Assembly: GCA_964580655.1 (NCBI GenBank)
Contig: CAZOMR010000087.1
Coordinates: 1 to 11,978 of the forward strand
Length of the DNA: 11,978 bases
Direction of reading: 5' to 3'
Source of the DNA: CAZOMR01 sp964580655
GTDB lineage: Bacteria; RBG-13-61-14; CAZOMR01
Shown here: one piece after another, positions 1 to 6,639 of the stretch
How positions within the stretch are numbered: position 1 is the first letter of the stretch
Layout: each line of letters opens with the position of its first letter
Notes under the pieces: generated by a model
Told to the model about the DNA's origin: nothing
What the model saw: the letters and a program-made list of their open reading frames with translations, nothing else
The model's database searches: none
Position numbers and translations under genes: made by a program

Positions 1-1404
1 TACCTCCCTGTCATCAATGCCTACATTACACGGTGTCAGCATGTGCTTAGGCAGGGCGAGAATGTTGCGGATGTGGCATTGTATTACCCGCTATTCGGTT
101 ATCCTCAGCGGACACTGGTCAAAGAGGAGTTGACCGGCGGCCTGCTTGACGAGACCGATGCCCGGATCGGTAGTGGCGGAGTGCTTAGCCGCATTCTTCA
201 CAGGGAGACTGTTTTGTGGCCGGAGCATGAATTGGTGAAGGCCAATGTCAAGGTGGCCGATCAGTTGATGGCCCACGGCTACAACTATGACCATGTAAAC
301 GAAGACAGCCTGCTCAGGGCAAGTGTATGCGATGACATGCTTTGCATCGGCGAGGCGTGCTACCGGGTTCTTGTCCTGAACCGGATCAAGAGTCTCTCGC
401 CTGCCCTGGCGAGAAAGCTGGAAACCCTCGCTAAAGAAGGCGCGGCTATGGTCTTTGTGGACATCCTGCCTGAAGGCCAGCCCGGGTTCAAGGACTACAA
501 GGTTAATGATCCGGTTATAAAACAGGCCATGCGAAAGCTCAGGGGTACAGAGAACAGGGTTATCCTTGCAAGCAAGGCTGAATTAGCGGAGCAGGTCCGG
601 ACAAGACTCAGGGTCAATCCCGATGTCGAGTTCGACCGGCCCCAGCCGAGCCTGGATTACATCCACCGCAAGGCAGGCGATGCGGACTATTTTTTCTTCC
701 GGAACTCTAAGCGTGACCCGGTTCATGCCCAGGCAAGGTTTCCTTGCAAGGGGAAAGCGCCTGAAATCTGGAACCCCTGGACCGGAGAGGTCACGCCTGT
801 GGCAGGGTATCGTAGGGATGGGGATAGAGTGGTGATGGATATTGAAATTGGGTCTTACGGCTCGCTCCTTGTAGGCTTTGACCCGGGCCGGGCCGCATTG
901 ATGCAAGGCTCGACAGCCGCTCCCAGAGAGCTTTCATCCATGAGCATCAAAACCTGGCATCTTGAGACCGAGCTGGTTGGCACTGATGGCTCTCGAAGGC
1001 CGGTGGTCATTGACATGGAGGGCCTGAAGGATTGGCGGGAGGTCAAGGGGCTTGAAGGGTGTTCAAGTCCGGGCCGATACAGCGCAACAGTAAATCTGGA
1101 TAAGGCCTTCTTCAGGGACTGCGCTCGGATCATGCTGGACCTTGGAGATGTGCGCGATGCGGCCGAGGTCCGGATCAACGGCAAGGATGTCGCCACCCTG
1201 ATTATTCCGCCATTCTCCTGCAACGCGACCGCATACCTCAAGCCCGGTATAAACAAGATCGAGATACTTGTCACGCCAACGCTTTATAACCGCCTGGTCC
1301 GCTGGGGCTCAAGCCTGGACAAGCGCTACAAGCAATTCAAAAACAGAAGGAACCTCATGCCATCAGGCCTCATTGGGCCGGTTAGCATATCAGCTTCCCG
1401 TTAA
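1..1404 (+). CDS. GH106-like glycoside hydrolase (alpha-L-rhamnosidase-type), 5' truncated by the window
   Basis: The frame is open from base 1 to the TAA at 1402-1404, giving 467 C-terminal residues. The GTG at 43 is internal, because the residues before it (YLPVINAYITRCQHVLRQG) already match the conserved 'Y-x-x-R-C-x-x-L-x-x-G' stretch followed by 'VADV-x-x-YYP' of GH106-type enzymes. Further typical pieces are YDHVNEDSLL (about residues 97-106), a Rossmann-like segment with LVLNRIKSL (about 123-131), and a C-terminal beta-sandwich (about 355-450) with LDLGDVRDAAEVRINGK, IIPPF and YNRLV, as in the GH2-like sugar-binding domain. The catalytic domain lies mostly upstream and its acids cannot be checked. 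By family, such enzymes release terminal rhamnose or related deoxysugars from plant or bacterial polysaccharide. Any signal peptide lies outside the window. The gene converges on the sugar catabolic operon, which fits a role in supplying its substrate, but that link is inferred. GH2-like relatives outside GH106 remain possible. Confidence 0.75.
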   Translation, partial: YLPVINAYITRCQHVLRQGENVADVALYYPLFGYPQRTLVKEELTGGLLDETDARIGSGGVLSRILHRETVLWPEHELVKANVKVADQLMAHGYNYDHVNEDSLLRASVCDDMLCIGEACYRVLVLNRIKSLSPALARKLETLAKEGAAMVFVDILPEGQPGFKDYKVNDPVIKQAMRKLRGTENRVILASKAELAEQVRTRLRVNPDVEFDRPQPSLDYIHRKAGDADYFFFRNSKRDPVHAQARFPCKGKAPEIWNPWTGEVTPVAGYRRDGDRVVMDIEIGSYGSLLVGFDPGRAALMQGSTAAPRELSSMSIKTWHLETELVGTDGSRRPVVIDMEGLKDWREVKGLEGCSSPGRYSATVNLDKAFFRDCARIMLDLGDVRDAAEVRINGKDVATLIIPPFSCNATAYLKPGINKIEILVTPTLYNRLVRWGSSLDKRYKQFKNRRNLMPSGLIGPVSISASR

Positions 1405-1441
1405 GTTAACTCCATTGTGCGAGAGACTTTAGTCTTGATAG

Positions 1442-1475
1442 AGGAAATGTGAATTCGCCCGATTCTACATTTCTT
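1442..1475 (+). terminator. Possible weak terminator hairpin between convergent genes
   Basis: GAAATGT (1444-1450) pairs with ACATTTC (1467-1473). One G-T and one A-T pair extend the stem outward, giving about nine pairs around a 16-base loop. The right arm runs into CTTTC rather than a true T tract, and it covers the last codons of the class II aldolase on the other strand. It lies 38 bases after the hydrolase stop and is the only sizeable hairpin in the 60-base convergent gap, so it may end transcripts from either side. The missing T run makes this tentative. Confidence 0.25.
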
Positions 1476-2118
1476 TCGTCACTTCATACATACCCAGCTC
1501 GGCCTCAATAATCTCTTCAGGGAGCAGGTGAAACTCCCCTATCTTCAGGACTTCGACATAGATATGCGCGGCCTTTTCAACAAGGGCACAGAGGTTATAT
1601 GCCTTGCGCAGGTTTTTGCCCACACACAGGTTTCCGTGGTTAGCGATAAGTACCGCGGCCTTGTTCTCCAGGGCCTTGACCGCATTCGCGGCCAGCTCAT
1701 CGCCACCGGAGGATGCATACTCTGCTACCACGATCTCGCCCCCGGCATAGGGCACAAGCTCCTCTATGATAGGCGGGATCGGCTTGCGCAGGACCGCAAG
1801 GATAGAGCAGTATGTGGCATGAGTGTGGAACACAGCGTTGACATCGGGCCGGGCTTTGTAGACTTCAAGATGCATGGACCACTCAATGCTGGGCCCGTAG
1901 TCCAGGTCCAGGACCAGGTCCCCCTCCCCGTCAATTACCACCACCTGCTCCGGGGTAAGCTCCTCGTAAGAGATACTCGTGGGCGTGATCACATACCGGT
2001 CATCCTCGTCCGGAACACGCGCGCTGATGTTCCCGGAAGAGCCTGTGACCCATCCCTTCTCATACATCTTCCTCGCATATTCCCAGACTTGCTTTCTCAA
2101 TTCCAGGTAATCTTTCAC
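1465..2118 (-). CDS. Class II aldolase/adducin family, L-fuculose-1-phosphate aldolase type
   Basis: The 217 residues match the usual length of FucA-type zinc aldolases. Expected features are the early GSSGNIS (26-32, phosphate-binding type), E79 in PSIEWSMHL, the zinc pair H98 and H100 in HTHATY, and H161 in IANHG. These match E. coli FucA E73, H92, H94 and H155 with a constant offset of six, so catalytic Glu and three zinc ligands appear intact. Known relatives split a ketose 1-phosphate (or similar) into dihydroxyacetone phosphate and an aldehyde in the cytoplasm; L-ribulose-5-phosphate 4-epimerases share the fold. The start is GTG at 2118-2116, with AAGGAG about seven bases upstream, and the gene lies 27 bases behind the FGGY kinase. 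It is the last gene of the operon. Class is well supported; the substrate, and aldolase versus epimerase, are inferred from the kinase partner. Confidence 0.88.
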   Translation of the reverse strand: MKDYLELRKQVWEYARKMYEKGWVTGSSGNISARVPDEDDRYVITPTSISYEELTPEQVVVIDGEGDLVLDLDYGPSIEWSMHLEVYKARPDVNAVFHTHATYCSILAVLRKPIPPIIEELVPYAGGEIVVAEYASSGGDELAANAVKALENKAAVLIANHGNLCVGKNLRKAYNLCALVEKAAHIYVEVLKIGEFHLLPEEIIEAELGMYEVTKEM

Positions 2119-2145
2119 GGCTCACTCCTTTTTGTTATGACGACA

Positions 2146-3669
2146 TCATTCCCACTTGGTTTCAAAGAAATCATAATTCTCTCGCCAGACATCGTATGAG
2201 CTTTCATACTCCTCCGCCCAGTCCTGGTCCGGCTCGACCTCGGGTCCGAACCGGGCCATGGCCAAAGACGCGGCTTTCAAGTCCGGATGTATCCCTGCGC
2301 CGACAGAAGCGGCCATGGCCGTGCCCAGGGCTGTTGCCTCTAGACAGGCCGAGACCTTGCAGGCCCGGTTGAGCACCGAGGCCGCGATTTTGTTGAACAG
2401 CGGTATCCGAGTCAGGCCGCCTGATAGTGCAACCGATTCCGGGTCCTTGCCGGTGACCTTCTTGATCTGATCCATGTTTCCCTTGCCGGAATAAGCGATC
2501 GCCTCAAGTATGGCTCTGCCCACATTCCCGGGCCCCGCGCTTTCATCCTCCACGGGATATGGAAACAGTATAGCGCCTGGCTTGTTGGGATTGACCTGAC
2601 GGAGGTTCCAGATCATGCACCCGAGAAATGCCCGTGCTCCGCCTGATCCGGGAGGGATTTTCTCTGCAAGCTGAATGAGCTTATCATACCTTCCCTCTAC
2701 GGGAGCTCCTGCCGCGCCGAAGTGGCCCTCGACATATCCTCGAAGGATTTTTCCGGCATCCCCTCCCTGGCTCTCTATGATCCAGAGGTCATCGAACATG
2801 TGACAATGGGTCCAGAGTTGTTGTCCCGGATCGAGGAAAGGCTGATCATAGCTCATCATGATCGGGATGGTGGTTCCGGCGATCAGGCCGAGTTGCCCTG
2901 GCCTTGTCTGGCCGCAGGCCACGAGTGCGGCCTGACTGTCGGCTCCACCAACCACCACCGGGGTGCCTCTGGGAATTCCTGTCATGTCCCCTGCCTTAGC
3001 AGTAACCTCGCCTATGACCTCGCCGGCTCGGGCCACGCGAGGGAGAGTCCGGGGATCAAGTTCAATGAGCTTGAGCAGTTCCCCGGACCAGCGTTTTTCC
3101 TTGATGTCATAAAGCATGGTCTCGGAAGCATTCGTGGGCTCTCCCACGGCCTGGCCTGAGAGCATGTATAGAATCCAGTCATTGATCATGAGTATGCGGT
3201 CAATCCGCTCATATATGTCCGGCTTTTCTTCCTTGAACCAGCGTAGCCGAGAAGGGACGAAAATCCACGGGGGCCACCGGCCTGTTATGGAATAGGCCCG
3301 CTCTTCCCCGATCAGCTCTTCCACCTCACTGGAATAGAGGATTCCCCTCACATCCCGGTTGGGTCCGGCATAGAGGTAATTGCCTTCTTTGTCCAGGAAG
3401 ATGCATCCCTCCCGCATGGAGGTGCTTGAGACTGCACGGATGGCCTTTTTGTCCACTTGGCTCGTAACCTCGCGGATGCATTCACATAGCAGGTTCCAGT
3501 ATTCTTCGGGGTCGAACTCCTGGCCATAGACCATCTCCAGGCCTTCCGGGGTAAAGTATGTCCAGGCACGGTAAGCCCTGGCCTTGATCTCTCCCTTTAT
3601 GTCAAAGACCACGGCCCTGCCGCCGCCGGTTCCGGCATCAATCGAGAGCAGAAGCTCTTTTCCACTCAT
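2146..3669 (-). CDS. FGGY-family carbohydrate kinase, LsrK/xylulokinase-like
   Basis: At 507 residues it has full FGGY length. The N-terminal phosphate loop is DAGTGGGRAVVFD (11-23). The likely catalytic base is D244 in GGADSQAAL. The C-terminal ATP half shows SGGLTRIPLF (416-425) and EATALGTAMAA (444-454). The stretch SSTSMREG (81-88), followed by a glycine-and-asparagine loop, resembles LsrK (autoinducer-2 kinase) more than XylB or FucK. The family phosphorylates a sugar or sugar alcohol using ATP in the cytoplasm. Its ATG overlaps the stop of the dehydrogenase by four bases (ATGA), so translation is probably coupled, and the class II aldolase follows 27 bases later. In this operon it most likely makes the ketose phosphate that the aldolase cleaves. 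A true AI-2 role is not shown: no LsrF, LsrG or Lsr transporter is present. Substrate is unknown. Confidence 0.88.
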   Translation of the reverse strand: MSGKELLLSIDAGTGGGRAVVFDIKGEIKARAYRAWTYFTPEGLEMVYGQEFDPEEYWNLLCECIREVTSQVDKKAIRAVSSTSMREGCIFLDKEGNYLYAGPNRDVRGILYSSEVEELIGEERAYSITGRWPPWIFVPSRLRWFKEEKPDIYERIDRILMINDWILYMLSGQAVGEPTNASETMLYDIKEKRWSGELLKLIELDPRTLPRVARAGEVIGEVTAKAGDMTGIPRGTPVVVGGADSQAALVACGQTRPGQLGLIAGTTIPIMMSYDQPFLDPGQQLWTHCHMFDDLWIIESQGGDAGKILRGYVEGHFGAAGAPVEGRYDKLIQLAEKIPPGSGGARAFLGCMIWNLRQVNPNKPGAILFPYPVEDESAGPGNVGRAILEAIAYSGKGNMDQIKKVTGKDPESVALSGGLTRIPLFNKIAASVLNRACKVSACLEATALGTAMAASVGAGIHPDLKAASLAMARFGPEVEPDQDWAEEYESSYDVWRENYDFFETKWE

Positions 3670-4673
3670 CTCTTCCTCTCCAGTATATCGGGATTAAGAA
3701 GATAGCGAGGACTTTTCCCCTCAAGATATGCCTCCATGTCATTCACGATCATGTCGCTCTGATGCTGGATGACTTCCTCTGTCGCGCCTCCGATATGCGG
3801 GGTTACTATCACGTTATCCATGTGCAGAAGCGGCTCGTCCTTTTGCGGAGGCTCGGACGGAAACACATCAAACGCGGCTCCCGCGATCTTTTTGTCCGTA
3901 AGTATCTGGACCAGTGCATCCTGGTTCACGAGCTCACTCCGGGCAAGGTTGAGAAAAAAGGCGGATGGCTTCATCTTTTCAAGAATTTCTTTTGTGATCA
4001 TTCCTTCTGTCTCGTCAGTGACTGCGGCGTGGATAGTGATGATGTCGCTTCTTTTGAAGAGCTCATCCAGGAGCACGGACTCTGCCCCGAGTTCCTTGAG
4101 TGTCCTGTTCTTCATATAAGGATCATAAGCGATAATTTTTGTTCCAAAGGCCTGAAGCCGTCTTGCCACGGCTCTTCCTATTGCGCCCATGCCCACTATT
4201 CCCACGGTCGTTGCATTCAGCTCGAACCCTGTCATTTTCTTGTAAAGCCCCATGTATTCCTCCGGGTCCTCAGGGTTGTATTCGCCCTGGGTAAGGAGGT
4301 TGTGAATGGGGATGATCTTGCGGGCCAGGCAGAGCATGAAGCCCACTGTGAGGTCCGCCACTGCATCCGCGTTGCGGCCCGGGGTGTAAAAAACCGGAAC
4401 TCCCTTCTCCGTGGCCATTTCCACATCCACATTGAGCGGGTCCCCGCGGCACACGCCTACCATCTTCAATTCCACCGTCTCGAAGACCTCCTCGTGACAC
4501 AGGTCGGCCTCAATGATAACTACATCCGCGCCCAGGGCTGTAAGCTTCTCGGCCATTTCATCAGAGAGGATTATCTTCTTGCTCTCGCCCCAGGGCTCGT
4601 AGACCACATCCATGTGCTTTCTCAGCCGGGCTAATCCCTTGTCAGAGAAATTCGCGGTTACAAGAGCCTTCAT
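3666..4673 (-). CDS. D-isomer specific 2-hydroxyacid dehydrogenase (SerA/GyaR-like, NAD-dependent)
   Basis: The 335 residues follow the family plan: catalytic-domain halves at both ends around a Rossmann domain (about 105-295). The dinucleotide loop is GMGAIG (161-166), with D184 placed to bind the NAD ribose, favouring NAD over NADP. The catalytic triad is present: R245 in LARSELV, E274 in FPSEPP and H293 in TPHIGG. Family members interconvert 2-keto acids and D-2-hydroxyacids, such as 3-phosphoglycerate, glyoxylate or hydroxypyruvate. There is no ACT or other regulatory domain, so it is a short catabolic type rather than full-length SerA. AAGGAG lies about 12 bases before the ATG, a rather wide spacing. 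It sits between the isomerase-like gene (95-base gap) and the kinase (ATGA overlap). Its job may be to oxidise a sugar acid or reduce an aldolase product, which is inference. Confidence 0.88.
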   Translation of the reverse strand: MKALVTANFSDKGLARLRKHMDVVYEPWGESKKIILSDEMAEKLTALGADVVIIEADLCHEEVFETVELKMVGVCRGDPLNVDVEMATEKGVPVFYTPGRNADAVADLTVGFMLCLARKIIPIHNLLTQGEYNPEDPEEYMGLYKKMTGFELNATTVGIVGMGAIGRAVARRLQAFGTKIIAYDPYMKNRTLKELGAESVLLDELFKRSDIITIHAAVTDETEGMITKEILEKMKPSAFFLNLARSELVNQDALVQILTDKKIAGAAFDVFPSEPPQKDEPLLHMDNVIVTPHIGGATEEVIQHQSDMIVNDMEAYLEGKSPRYLLNPDILERKR

Positions 4674-4700
4674 GAATTCTCACTACTCCTTTTGATCTTT

Positions 4701-4729
4701 ATCACAACCAGGCAGAGTAACAATATCAA
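4701..4729 (-). promoter_or_regulatory. Candidate internal promoter before the dehydrogenase
   Basis: On the minus strand TTGATA (4729-4724) is followed, after 17 bases, by TGTGAT (4706-4701), matching the sigma70 consensus at five of six and four of six positions. It lies 28 bases before the dehydrogenase ATG, in the only sizeable gap of the operon (95 bases), so dehydrogenase, kinase and aldolase could be transcribed separately from the first gene. No terminator was seen in the gap, so a single long transcript remains possible. Confidence 0.3.
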
Positions 4730-4768
4730 AAATCAGGGAAAATGCAAAGTTTGCGGAGTCGTTTCCGG

Positions 4769-5827
4769 TCAGCTTTTAAACGGGATTTTGAGAAGGGTCA
4801 GCATGTTCTCCAGCCTCTGTTTTGATGTTTTCACGGCACGATCCAGGTTCTGCACCATTCCGACATCCAGTGCCAGTGCTCCGTTGTAATTTTCTTCCTT
4901 GAGCATGATGAGGAGATTGAGAAAGTCTATTTTTCCCGCGCCGATTTGAAGGTGGTCGTTGTTTGAGCCGTCGTTGTCCGCAAGATGGCAGTATACGATG
5001 TTTTTCTTCAGCCGTGCCGCGGCGAGAAGCACATCCTCGCCGTGATTGAGGTGTGCGGTATCAAGCACCACGCCCATGTCCGGGAGTTGGTCAATCAGCC
5101 GGAGCAGATACCCTGTGGAGTCCACTATCTCTCCCTTTCTCGGCTCCACGCAGAATTTGAGTTCAGCGGCCTGGGCCTGCTCAATGCACTGCCCGAATGT
5201 CTCCACAAGTGCCTCAAACTCGGATGCCTGGTTGTAACCGGATGAAGGGATGTATTTATAGCCCGGCTTGGCGCTTTCATACTTTATGGTCTCAGTGTAA
5301 GGCGGCTTGCCCCAGATAGAGACCCAGGGATGAAAAGTGTCGGTCTGGATGGTCCGGCATCCCGGGAATGTCTTGGCCGTGTCAATGCCGAGGGAGCTGA
5401 ATAACTCCACTGCGGCGCTTCTCTTCTTGGGGTCCATGTCCCTGAAATCCGGGAGGATGGTGGCGTAGTTGACCACTTCAAGCCCCAGCTCATCACAGCG
5501 CTCCCTCACGCGGGTGCGGTTATGATACATCATCTTCACGCCTTCCTCGCCCACGCCTTCCAGCTCAATATACTTGAGTCCAACCTTCTTCATCCGCTCA
5601 AGCGCTCTAAACACATTCTCTATGGACATATGATAACCCTCGTGGGAGATGGCAAATATCCAGCACCCGCTCACGATCATCTGGCCCTCATAAGGGACGG
5701 AAAGGGCCTCTTTGACCCGTTTCAGCGGATCATATTTGTCCCCGTTTACCGGGTGCCTCAAGCCCTCCCCGGGCAGACCCCTTCCCCGGACCTTGCGATA
5801 AAGGTTCTTGTTGACTCTTGCCGCCAT
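4769..5827 (-). CDS. Sugar phosphate isomerase/epimerase-like TIM barrel (AP endonuclease 2 fold)
   Basis: The protein has 352 residues. About 50 N-terminal residues look like an extension, then the barrel starts near IVSGCWIFAI (51-60). Alternating strands show KYIELEGVG (85-93), KTFPG, and the metal-site pieces E228 in FCVEPRKGE, D256 and H259 in VVLDTAHLNHG, H281 in YCHLADNDG, followed by GAGKIDF (296-302). The last metal ligand, usually Glu, appears as Asp (D321, ALALDVG). These enzymes interconvert aldoses, ketoses or inosose-type sugars by metal-assisted proton or hydride transfer in the cytoplasm. As first gene before dehydrogenase, kinase and class II aldolase it probably takes the place of FucI, RhaA or XylA. 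The ATG at 5827 follows AAGGGGAC at normal spacing; an internal Met at residue 50 would trim the extension. Fold and metal site are clear, the substrate is not. Confidence 0.8.
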   Translation of the reverse strand: MAARVNKNLYRKVRGRGLPGEGLRHPVNGDKYDPLKRVKEALSVPYEGQMIVSGCWIFAISHEGYHMSIENVFRALERMKKVGLKYIELEGVGEEGVKMMYHNRTRVRERCDELGLEVVNYATILPDFRDMDPKKRSAAVELFSSLGIDTAKTFPGCRTIQTDTFHPWVSIWGKPPYTETIKYESAKPGYKYIPSSGYNQASEFEALVETFGQCIEQAQAAELKFCVEPRKGEIVDSTGYLLRLIDQLPDMGVVLDTAHLNHGEDVLLAAARLKKNIVYCHLADNDGSNNDHLQIGAGKIDFLNLLIMLKEENYNGALALDVGMVQNLDRAVKTSKQRLENMLTLLKIPFKS

Positions 5828-6083
5828 CTTCAGGTCCCCTTTAACTAATCTTAATCTTCATATCATATACTAAAACATTCCACAAAAATAAACATATAAA
5901 TAAAAAAATCTGCTTTTTTTGCTTTTTTCCTTGATATAAGGCGGGCTTTTGCGAGAAAAGTGTTGTCAGGGCTTAAGTTAGATAGAATCACTAAAGCATA
6001 AAATTATATTTTTCCTCTTAATTCAAAGAGGCACAAGGGAATTCGTGCCCCGGGGCCTTTTGATGCCGGTTATTGTGCCTGGT
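5828..6083. other. AT-rich intergenic leader upstream of the sugar operon
   Basis: This 256-base gap lies between the SCP2 gene and the sugar operon, both on the minus strand. Nearest the operon it holds long A and T runs (about 5883-5932) and a tandem TAATCT (about 5846-5857). No convincing small gene was found. An exact minus-strand TATAAT (plus 6008-6003) has no good -35 at 16-18 bases, so I cannot fix the operon promoter. The SCP2-proximal end contains nested inverted repeats, listed separately. Confidence 0.5.
6014..6080 (-). repeat. Nested inverted repeats after the SCP2 gene, possible terminator region
   Basis: Immediately after the SCP2 stop there are four perfect dyads. AGGCACAA (6029-6036) pairs with TTGTGCCT (6073-6080). 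Inside this, GGCAC (6030-6034) can instead pair with GTGCC (6045-6049), and GCCCCGGGGC (6047-6056) is self-complementary. CCTCTT (6014-6019) pairs with AAGAGG (6026-6031). The arms overlap, so alternative foldings compete. In the minus direction no clean U tract follows, so it is not a textbook intrinsic terminator. It most likely ends or protects the SCP2 transcript. Confidence 0.35.
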
Positions 6084-6413
6084 TTAGATGATTCCCAGTT
6101 TCTGGAGTTTTATCCCGCTTGTCATATCGCCCTTGAATTTGAGTTTGCCGGACATGAAGGCCTTCTGGCCGGATAGATCTCCATTGACCAGCTTCACATA
6201 ATCCGCATCCTTCATCTTCAAAGTGATCTTCGGCTTCTCAACCGTGCCTTCCCTGATCTCTGCCTTGTTGTCCTTGATGATCATAACCCAATCGCCGCCG
6301 TTATCCCCGGTGATATTGAACTGCAGGGTTATGTCCAATCCCCCGAGCTTTTCAGGAGGCAATCTGGTTGGTAAAACATCCTCAATAAATTCCTTCGGCG
6401 TGCTTACTGCCAT
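6084..6413 (-). CDS. Stand-alone SCP2 sterol-binding domain protein
   Basis: The 109 residues make a single SCP2 domain and nothing else. The pattern LDITLQFNITGDNGGDW (26-42), then KPKITLKM (60-67), a helix ending GDLSGQKAFMSGKLKFKGD (78-96) and the terminal SGIKLQKLG fits the family, especially the 'G-K-L-x-x-x-G-D' hairpin near the end. There is no signal peptide or membrane segment, so it is cytoplasmic. Family members bind lipids or acyl chains in a hydrophobic tunnel; in bacteria the ligand and pathway are mostly unknown. A GAGGGGG stretch lies about seven bases before the ATG, and a strong promoter lies further upstream. The gene appears monocistronic and is divergent from the phosphatase-superfamily gene, which may share its control region. 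Confidence 0.85.
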   Translation of the reverse strand: MAVSTPKEFIEDVLPTRLPPEKLGGLDITLQFNITGDNGGDWVMIIKDNKAEIREGTVEKPKITLKMKDADYVKLVNGDLSGQKAFMSGKLKFKGDMTSGIKLQKLGII

Positions 6414-6444
6414 CTTTCAATCCCCCTCTCAAAATTTACTTATT

Positions 6445-6473
6445 CTTATACCCTTTTAACCGCGGAATGTCAA
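6445..6473 (-). promoter_or_regulatory. Near-consensus sigma70-type promoter for the SCP2 gene
   Basis: On the minus strand TTGACA (6473-6468) is a perfect -35, followed after exactly 17 bases by TATAAG (6450-6445), a five of six -10. Start of transcription would fall near 6438, about 25 bases before the SCP2 ATG and just upstream of its ribosome site. It is the best promoter match in the window. A second TTGACA on the minus strand (6488-6483) lies 15 bases upstream and could mark a repeat or alternative site. Confidence 0.65.
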
Positions 6474-6511
6474 GGTAAATTTTGTCAATCAGTTTAGAAG
6501 TGTTTGACATG

Positions 6512-6524
6512 AGATTTGAAATCT
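6512..6524. repeat. Perfect 13-base dyad in the divergent control region
   Basis: AGATTT, a central G and AAATCT form a perfect inverted repeat between the SCP2 promoter and the promoter of the divergent operon. Odd-centred dyads of this size are typical regulator half-site pairs, but no regulator gene is present in the window and no second copy was noticed. Its role as an operator is only inferred from position. Confidence 0.35.
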
Positions 6525-6578
6525 GCCATGCCTGCAAAGCGGGAAATATTTCAACAAGAGTTTCTGGAAAGATTAACC

Positions 6579-6607
6579 TTGAAAAGTCCCGGTATGTTAA
6601 GTAACAT
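6579..6607 (+). promoter_or_regulatory. Candidate promoter of the phosphatase/hydrolase pair with overlapping dyad
   Basis: TTGAAA (6579-6584, five of six) is followed after 17 bases by TAACAT (6602-6607, four of six). The -10 hexamer forms the right arm of a perfect dyad, ATGTTA (6594-6599), AG, TAACAT (6602-6607). Transcription would start near 6614, about 25 bases before the ATG at 6640. A protein bound at the dyad would block the -10, so this may be a repressor-controlled promoter; that is inference. Confidence 0.4.
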
Positions 6608-6639
6608 GATTATGTTTTGGAGAGGGAGGAACAGTGGTA

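Noticed and set aside
1424..1435. AGACTTTAGTCT palindrome after the glycoside hydrolase, considered as a terminator
   Set aside because: The loop would be only two to four bases, the stem is short, and no T tract follows.
1528..2199. Long + strand open frame of 223 codons opposite the aldolase
   Set aside because: It is a shadow of the aldolase, whose catalytic residues are all intact on the other strand; the translation shows no family pattern.
3762..4634. Long + strand open frame of 290 codons opposite the dehydrogenase
   Set aside because: The opposite strand carries a complete dehydrogenase with cofactor loop and catalytic triad; the shadow is rich in Cys and His and has no recognisable domain.
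5883..5932. A and T runs considered as an intrinsic terminator
   Set aside because: The runs could pair only as A-T stems without a GC-rich stem, which is not a stable terminator hairpin.
6003..6008. Exact minus strand TATAAT considered as the sugar operon promoter
   Set aside because: No acceptable -35 lies 16-18 bases upstream and the region is AT-rich, so a match is expected by chance.
6509..6604. A 31-codon + strand reading frame starting MRFEICHACKAG, with a single CxxC
   Set aside because: It has no ribosome site, starts inside the control region, overlaps both dyads and ends in the putative -10 box. One CxxC alone is not enough to support a zinc protein.
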